DNA of 64,000 nt from Deltaproteobacteria bacterium (GTDB lineage: Bacteria; Myxococcota_A; UBA9160; UBA4427). Location: positions 1 through 64,000 of the forward strand of contig JAJDAN010000028.1 of assembly GCA_029261855.1 (NCBI GenBank), read 5' to 3'. Within the stretch, counting starts at the first letter, position 1. Every line of letters starts with the position of its first letter. A program made the translations under genes and the position numbers. Of the stretch, positions 58,985-64,000 are shown piece after piece. Below the pieces are notes generated by a model, which searched no databases, was not told where the DNA came from, and worked only from the letters and a program-made list of their open reading frames with translations.

Positions 58985-61900
58985 ATGCTGCGAAAGATCA
59001 TCGAGGGCTCCGCGCGCAACCCGCTGCTCGTCGGCCTCGGGACGGTGGTCCTGATCGTGTGGGGCGCTTACGCCACCTACAACATGCCGCTCGACGCGAT
59101 CCCGGACCTCTCGGACGTCCAGGTGATCGTGTTCACCGAGTACCCCGGACAGGCGCCACAGGTCGTCGAAGACCAGGTCACCTACCCGCTCACGACCTCG
59201 ATGCTCGCCGTCCCCTTCGCCAAGACCGTCCGGGGCTACTCGTTCTTCGGCTTCTCGTTCGTCTACGTGATCTTCGAAGACGGAACGGATCTGTACTGGG
59301 CGCGCTCGCGTGTTCTCGAGTATCTCAACTTCGTAGCGGGACGCCTCCCACCAGGTGTGACTCCCAGCCTCGGTCCGGATGCAACAGGCGTCGGCTGGGT
59401 GTACGAGTACGCTCTGGTAGACCGGACGGGAGCGCACGATCTCGCCGAGCTCCGGTCGATTCAAGATTGGTATCTTCGATACGAGCTGCAGACGGTTCCC
59501 GGTGTCGCGGAAGTCGCTTCGTTGGGCGGCTTCGTCCGGCAATACCAGGTCGAGGTCGACCCGAACGCGCTCGCCGCCTACGGCATCCCACTCGGCCAGG
59601 TTCACCGCGCGATCCAGCGAAGCAACAGCGACGTCGGTGGGCGCCTGATCGAGATGGCCGAGACCGAGTTCATGGTTCGTGGACGGGGGTACATCGAATC
59701 GATCGACGACATCGATCAGATTGCGATCGGAACCGACGGGCGCGGCACGCCGGTCCTCCTTCGCGATGTCGCCAACGTGCACATCGGGCCGGAGTTGCGG
59801 CGCGGACTGGCCGACCTGAACGGCGAGGGCGAAGTCGCGTCGGGCATCGTCGTGATGCGCTTCGGCGAGAATGCGCTCGAGGTGATTCGGAACGTGAAGG
59901 CCAAGCTCGAAACACTCAAGGCAGGACTTCCCGAGGGAGTGGAGATCGTCGCGGTCTACGACCGCGCCGGATTGATCGAGAGGGCGATCAAGACCCTTCG
60001 CGAGAAGCTCCTCGAGGAAATCGGCATCGTCGCGCTGGTCTGTGTGATCTTCCTCTTTCACCTGCGAAGTGCCTTTGTCGCGGTGCTGACCCTGCCCTTG
60101 GGCATCCTGATTTCCATCATCATCATGTACCACCAGGGCATCAACGCGAACATCATGTCCCTCGGAGGCATAGCGATCGCGATCGGTGCGATGGTCGACG
60201 CTGCCATCGTCATGGTCGAGAACGCACACAAGCACCTCGAACGCGATCAGGGCGAGAAGCCGAGAACCGAGATCCTGATCGAGGCCGCCGCGGAGGTCGG
60301 CCCCTCGCTCTTCTTCTCGCTGTTGATCATCACCGTCTCGTTCATTCCCGTCTTCAGTCTGCAGGCACAGGAAGGGCGCCTCTTCTCTCCGCTGGCCTTC
60401 ACGAAGACCTACGCGATGGCGGGGGCGGCGATGTTGGCGATCACGGTCGTGCCGCTACTGATGATCTGGTTCATCCGAGGCAAGATCATCGCGGAGAACC
60501 GCAACCCGCTGAACCGCTTTCTCTTGTGGCTCTATGCTCCGGTCATCCGCTTCGTTCTCAGGCAAAAGGCCATCGTGCTCGTGGGAGCGCTCGTGATCCT
60601 GCTGGCGACCCTGGTCCCGCTGCGTCAACTCGGGTCGGAATTCATGCCGCCGCTGAACGAGGGCGACCTCCTCTACATGCCGACGACCCTTCCGGGCATT
60701 TCGATCACGAAGGCGCGAGAGATCCTTCAGCAAACCGACCGCATGATCCGCCAGTTTCCTGAGGTCCATCATGTCTTCGGCAAGATCGGTCGAGCCGAGA
60801 CGGCCACCGACCCGGCGCCGCTTTCGATGATCGAGACCACGATCACGCTCAAGCCACCCGAGGAATGGCGGCCGGGCATGACGATCCAGAAGTTGATCGC
60901 CGAGCTCGACCAGGCGGTTCGCCTGCCAGGCGTGACGAACGCCTGGACGATGCCGATCAAGACCCGCATCGACATGCTCTCCACCGGAATCAAGACACCG
61001 GTCGGTCTCAAGGTGGCCGGGCCGGACCTAACGACGCTCCAGGCGCTCGGGCAGGAGATCGAGGCCATCCTGCGAGAGGAACCCGGCACGCTCAGCGTGT
61101 TCGCCGAACGGGTGGTCGGCGGGAACTACCTCGATTTCGAGATCGACCGACGCGAGATCGCCCGCTACGGCCTGACCGTGGGTGACGTTCAGGACGTGAT
61201 CCAGATGGCGATCGGAGGTCGCAACGTGACCTTCACCGTCGAGGGTCTGGAGCGCTACCCCGTAAATCTCCGATACTCGCGGGAGCTGCGGGACAACCTG
61301 ACGATGCTCCGACGCGTCCTCGTGCCGACGCCGACGGGCGCGCAGATACCCCTCGAGCAGCTCGCACGGCTCGAGATCAAGAAGGGCCCACCCTCGATCA
61401 AGAGCGAGAACGCGCGACTCAACGCATGGATCTACGTGGACCTCGACGGCGTCGACGTCGGCACCTGGGTGGCCCGGGCGAAGACGACGCTCGAACGCGA
61501 GCTCGAGCTGCCGGCCGGATACAGCCTCTTCTGGAGTGGGCAGTACGAGTACATGGAGCGCGCTGCCCAGCGCCTGCAAATCGTCGTACCCATCACCCTC
61601 GGCGTCATCTTCCTGTTGCTGTATCTCAACTTCCGCAATCTCTCGGACACACTGATCGTGATGATGACGCTCCCCTTTGGCCTGGTCGGGGGCGTCTGGC
61701 TGCTGTGGACGCTCGACTACGATCTGAGCGTTGCGGTCGGTGTCGGGTTCATCGCCTTGGCGGGTGTCTCGGCGGAGCTCGGGGTGATTCTGCTCGTCTT
61801 CCTCGAAGAGGCTGTCTCGCGCTTCAAGCGAGAGGGTCGGCTCGAAACGCGTGCGGACCTTCAAGAGGCCGTGCGCGAGGGTGCCGGTCTCCGCGTGCGC

Positions 61901-62113
61901 CCCATCATGATGACCGTCACCTCTACGATCGTGGGCCTGCTCCCGATCATGTGGGGGACGGGAACCGGCTCGGAGACCATGCGCCGAATCGCCGCGCCCA
62001 TGGTCGGCGGACTCGTATCCGCGACACTCTTGACCCTGATCGTGATTCCGGTCGTCTTCGCACTCGTTCGGAGCCGCAGCCTGCCCGTCGCGGTCGCGAG
62101 CGACGATCACTAG
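58985..62113 (+). CDS. cusA: Cu(I)/Ag(I) RND efflux pump (CusA)
   Basis: This 1,042-residue RND protein has the CusA-type TM4 motif GAMVDAAIVMVEN. The three Met residues that bind Cu(I) in E. coli CusA (573, 623, 672) are present at 565 (LLYMPTTLPG), 615 (PLSMIETT) and 664 (RIDMLSTGIKTP), each shifted by exactly 8. It therefore very likely exports monovalent copper or silver from cytoplasm and periplasm. The start follows GGAGTAGCGG. It completes the channel-adaptor-pump operon and complements copAB upstream in the window. Confidence 0.95.
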   Translation: MLRKIIEGSARNPLLVGLGTVVLIVWGAYATYNMPLDAIPDLSDVQVIVFTEYPGQAPQVVEDQVTYPLTTSMLAVPFAKTVRGYSFFGFSFVYVIFEDGTDLYWARSRVLEYLNFVAGRLPPGVTPSLGPDATGVGWVYEYALVDRTGAHDLAELRSIQDWYLRYELQTVPGVAEVASLGGFVRQYQVEVDPNALAAYGIPLGQVHRAIQRSNSDVGGRLIEMAETEFMVRGRGYIESIDDIDQIAIGTDGRGTPVLLRDVANVHIGPELRRGLADLNGEGEVASGIVVMRFGENALEVIRNVKAKLETLKAGLPEGVEIVAVYDRAGLIERAIKTLREKLLEEIGIVALVCVIFLFHLRSAFVAVLTLPLGILISIIIMYHQGINANIMSLGGIAIAIGAMVDAAIVMVENAHKHLERDQGEKPRTEILIEAAAEVGPSLFFSLLIITVSFIPVFSLQAQEGRLFSPLAFTKTYAMAGAAMLAITVVPLLMIWFIRGKIIAENRNPLNRFLLWLYAPVIRFVLRQKAIVLVGALVILLATLVPLRQLGSEFMPPLNEGDLLYMPTTLPGISITKAREILQQTDRMIRQFPEVHHVFGKIGRAETATDPAPLSMIETTITLKPPEEWRPGMTIQKLIAELDQAVRLPGVTNAWTMPIKTRIDMLSTGIKTPVGLKVAGPDLTTLQALGQEIEAILREEPGTLSVFAERVVGGNYLDFEIDRREIARYGLTVGDVQDVIQMAIGGRNVTFTVEGLERYPVNLRYSRELRDNLTMLRRVLVPTPTGAQIPLEQLARLEIKKGPPSIKSENARLNAWIYVDLDGVDVGTWVARAKTTLERELELPAGYSLFWSGQYEYMERAAQRLQIVVPITLGVIFLLLYLNFRNLSDTLIVMMTLPFGLVGGVWLLWTLDYDLSVAVGVGFIALAGVSAELGVILLVFLEEAVSRFKREGRLETRADLQEAVREGAGLRVRPIMMTVTSTIVGLLPIMWGTGTGSETMRRIAAPMVGGLVSATLLTLIVIPVVFALVRSRSLPVAVASDDH

Positions 62114-62177
62114 ACGCGCGCGACGGGTGTGAGGCGAGCCTTGTCACCGTCGGGCTTCTCGCCCCGTAGAACGGGTC

Positions 62178-62627
62178 ATGGATCTCTGGGAAGCGGTGAC
62201 TAGTCTTGTTCGTCGCGACGCGAAGCTCGCGGTGGACAAGACTGGCGCTTCGGCCGATCTCGAGCTGCAGGCCGCAACCGCGATCATCCTGCTCGAGGCC
62301 GCCCACGGCGATGAAGTCTACGCTTGGAGCGAGCACCGTGCGATCACGCGTGGGCTCGAGCGGGCATTCGGAATCGGAAGGGAGGAGGTCGTCGAGCTGC
62401 TCGGCCGCGCGGAAGAAATTCGCCCGCCCGTCGTCACCCTCGCAGACGTCACCGCCCTGATCGCGGAGCGATTCACGAAGGCCCAGCGCTTCGAGATCGT
62501 CCGGCTGGTCTGGAAGGTGATCGAGGCAGATCATGTGGTCGATGACTGGGAGACCGTCCTCGCCGACCATGTCGCCCGTGCCGTGGGGCTGACCGCGGAG
62601 GAAGCCCGGCGGGCCCGAGAAGGCTAG
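62178..62627 (+). CDS. TerB-like protein
   Basis: This 149-residue all-helical protein has acidic pairs typical of the TerB/DjlA N-terminal domain (AAHGDEVYAWSEHRAI and IEADHVVDDWETVLADH), which bind a metal ion in the family. TerB proteins are linked to tellurite and general stress resistance, usually at the membrane. Only this one member of a ter system is present. It is convergent with the cytochrome gene, 36 bases apart. Confidence 0.82.
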   Translation: MDLWEAVTSLVRRDAKLAVDKTGASADLELQAATAIILLEAAHGDEVYAWSEHRAITRGLERAFGIGREEVVELLGRAEEIRPPVVTLADVTALIAERFTKAQRFEIVRLVWKVIEADHVVDDWETVLADHVARAVGLTAEEARRAREG

Positions 62628-62663
62628 CGCTCGGGACGTCCCAGGCGTCCATGCGGTCGATGG

Positions 62664-63245
62664 TCAACGGGCCGCGCGCAGGGCCTCCAGGATCGCGCTG
62701 GTCTCCGCGTCGCTCAGGCCGTACAGAGGCATGAGCGTCTTCGCATTGTGTTCACGCGGTGTCTGGATCTGGACACGAATCCAGTCGGCTTGCCGCCGCT
62801 CGAAGAGCCCTCGCAGACTCGGCCCGATGCTCCCTCCGGCGTCTCCGATCACGTGACATCCGCGGCAACCGTAGCGTTCGATCAGCTCGGAGCCCGAGAG
62901 CCCAGCCGCTGGAACGACAGCCGCGAGCCGCCCGAGCCGGCGCGGGGGCGGGGGCGGGTTGTTGCTGGCGCGCAGAAACGCCTCGATGGTTCGCGCCTGT
63001 TCGCCGGGGAGACCCGCAATGACGCGCATGTGGGTGACGATCAGAGGCCAGTGTGCGTCGGAGTACTCGGCGGGCCCCCGCGCGTTGTGGCAACGCCCAC
63101 AGTTGTCGGAATAGAGCCGCGCGCCGCGTGCCAAGTCCGGCGGCGCCTTCTCGGCCTCGTTGGCCGCCGCGGATGTCGCCGCCAGGACCACGACCAGCAA
63201 CGCCCTCAGGACGAGCGACGCGTTCGGGCGTCTCAGTCGAAGCAT
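62664..63245 (-). CDS. Dihaem c-type cytochrome
   Basis: An ATG at 63245 after GGAGGTGAACAG gives 193 residues with a signal peptide (LLVVVLAATSAAA) and two haem sites: DNCGRCHNARGP and YGCRGCHVIGD. A Pro-rich linker (NNPPPPP) separates the two domains. It is a periplasmic electron carrier. It follows the porin gene on the same strand by 34 bases and may be part of the same unit. Confidence 0.9.
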   Translation of the reverse strand: MLRLRRPNASLVLRALLVVVLAATSAAANEAEKAPPDLARGARLYSDNCGRCHNARGPAEYSDAHWPLIVTHMRVIAGLPGEQARTIEAFLRASNNPPPPPRRLGRLAAVVPAAGLSGSELIERYGCRGCHVIGDAGGSIGPSLRGLFERRQADWIRVQIQTPREHNAKTLMPLYGLSDAETSAILEALRAAR

Positions 63246-63279
63246 CTGTTCACCTCCCAACACGGCAGCGCGCGGATCC

Positions 63280-64000
63280 CTAGAATCCATACGAGAACTG
63301 AAGGAAGAAGCGGTCTTCCCCTCCCTTGCCACTGTTCAACTCGTAGCTGAGCTTGAGCGGAGCGGATTCGTAGACCCAGAAGTTCAGGCCCAAAGCGAGC
63401 TGCCTTCGTTCGTTCGGAGCGTAGTCGGTGATCTGGCCCCATCGGACCACAGGCTCGACACGCCCGACCTGTCCCCACCATTCGCCGCTGTCCAGGATCA
63501 GGTTGTCCAGCCGGTACGATGCCTGGACGTAGTATCCCTGGGTGCTCGGACTCGAATCCTCGAACTCCTGCGACAGGCGAACGTACTCTGCCCGCCACTC
63601 GACGCCCTTGAAGTCATACCAGAGATCGGCGCCCACGAGGTTGTAGCGATCGCCGGAGCCAGCGACCTTGCCGGTCTGATAGGAGGCACCCACTTCTAGA
63701 TTGGGAATCGGAAGGAATCCGACCCGAGCCCCGTACCCGACGTCACTACTCGAGTTGGGAGTGCTCTTGAAGTCGAAATCGAGCGGGACGTCCTCGTCGT
63801 CCTCTTCCTCGATCGTGGGTGCATTCACGACATAGACCGCGTAGTTGAACTTCGACGAGTCACTCCACAGCGTGGCACCCCCGCTCACGATCGCACCGAC
63901 CTGGCTCACCACCGGGATGATCCCGACCTCGCCGTGCCCGCCGTAGATCGGGGGTGGCGATGGCAGCTTGTTGATCCAGGAAGGATGCAGGCGCTGTCCG
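63280..64000 (-). CDS. Outer-membrane porin-like protein, partial (runs off the right edge)
   Basis: The frame is open to the right edge, so the start is missing; about 239 residues are visible. Alternating aromatic beta-strands (WRAEYVRLSQEFEDS and GYYVQASYRLDNLIL) and a terminal Phe (FFLQFSYGF) indicate a beta-barrel. Upstream of the first visible start the frame still reads protein-like (LHPSWINKLPSPPPIYGGHG), resembling FeS-dependent porin-type proteins only weakly. It may take up a substrate used by the cytochrome pathway. Confidence 0.8.
   Translation of the reverse strand, partial: GQRLHPSWINKLPSPPPIYGGHGEVGIIPVVSQVGAIVSGGATLWSDSSKFNYAVYVVNAPTIEEEDDEDVPLDFDFKSTPNSSSDVGYGARVGFLPIPNLEVGASYQTGKVAGSGDRYNLVGADLWYDFKGVEWRAEYVRLSQEFEDSSPSTQGYYVQASYRLDNLILDSGEWWGQVGRVEPVVRWGQITDYAPNERRQLALGLNFWVYESAPLKLSYELNSGKGGEDRFFLQFSYGF

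Noticed and set aside
1-64000. tRNA, rRNA, riboswitch or insertion-sequence features
   Set aside because: No cloverleaf, conserved riboswitch core, transposase motif or terminal repeats were found by eye. A covariance-model search would be needed to exclude small RNAs.

Overview
The window is a GC-rich, gene-dense stretch from a Gram-negative, respiring bacterium. It encodes Pal, TolC-type channels, RND pumps, a porin, lipoproteins, c-type cytochromes and a PEP-CTERM protein. This gene mix, with paired acyl-CoA dehydrogenases, TetR regulators and a spermidine-synthase/transporter fusion, is typical of uncultured deltaproteobacterial lineages such as Myxococcota or Binatota. That placement is inference and weak. 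GTG and TTG starts are common. No rRNA, tRNA, CRISPR array or insertion sequence was seen.

Region 1 (1-6324, minus strand) is a self-contained type II fatty-acid-synthase-like operon. In transcription order it runs FabI-type enoyl reductase, KAS III, FabA-like dehydratase, FabG ketoreductase, FabZ-like dehydratase, FabF-type synthase, acyl carrier protein, PlsC-type acyltransferase and the first codons of a 4'-phosphopantetheinyl transferase that leaves the window. Most genes overlap, which implies one dedicated acyl-chain assembly line.

Region 2 (6.5-15.3 kb) is mostly housekeeping: a DinG-type helicase-exonuclease, an IlvG-like ThDP enzyme, a Pal-like lipoprotein, aspartate-semialdehyde dehydrogenase, a TPR lipoprotein and ThiI. 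Two textbook intrinsic terminators lie here.

Region 3 (15.3-31 kb) begins with a copper set (CopA, CopB and a haem-binding protein). Then come a large PEP-CTERM protein with Asp-rich tandem repeats, a lipoprotein, a TetR gene divergent from a heterodimeric acyl-CoA dehydrogenase pair, a transporter/spermidine-synthase fusion, a second TetR gene, and a secreted protein whose His/Met spacing resembles PHM/DBM copper monooxygenases.

Region 4 (31-64 kb) is a metal, redox and stress region. It holds a MerR-controlled three-gene operon with a recognisable mer operator but no merA. It also holds an AraC regulator, a sterol-desaturase-like hydroxylase, an MMPL exporter, a molybdopterin oxidoreductase, a cupredoxin, and a CzcCBA-type pump with a His-rich leader protein. 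Further on are a PRPP-synthetase/NMP-phosphorylase pair, cytochromes, an ECF sigma factor with a membrane partner, a cation/proton antiporter and a K+ channel with a frame problem. A CusCBA-type Cu(I)/Ag(I) pump, a TerB-like protein, a dihaem cytochrome and a porin running off the right edge close the window.

Several genes lack a canonical start where homology says they should begin (the DinG gene, the 51.4-kb membrane gene and the K+ channel). These are set out individually.
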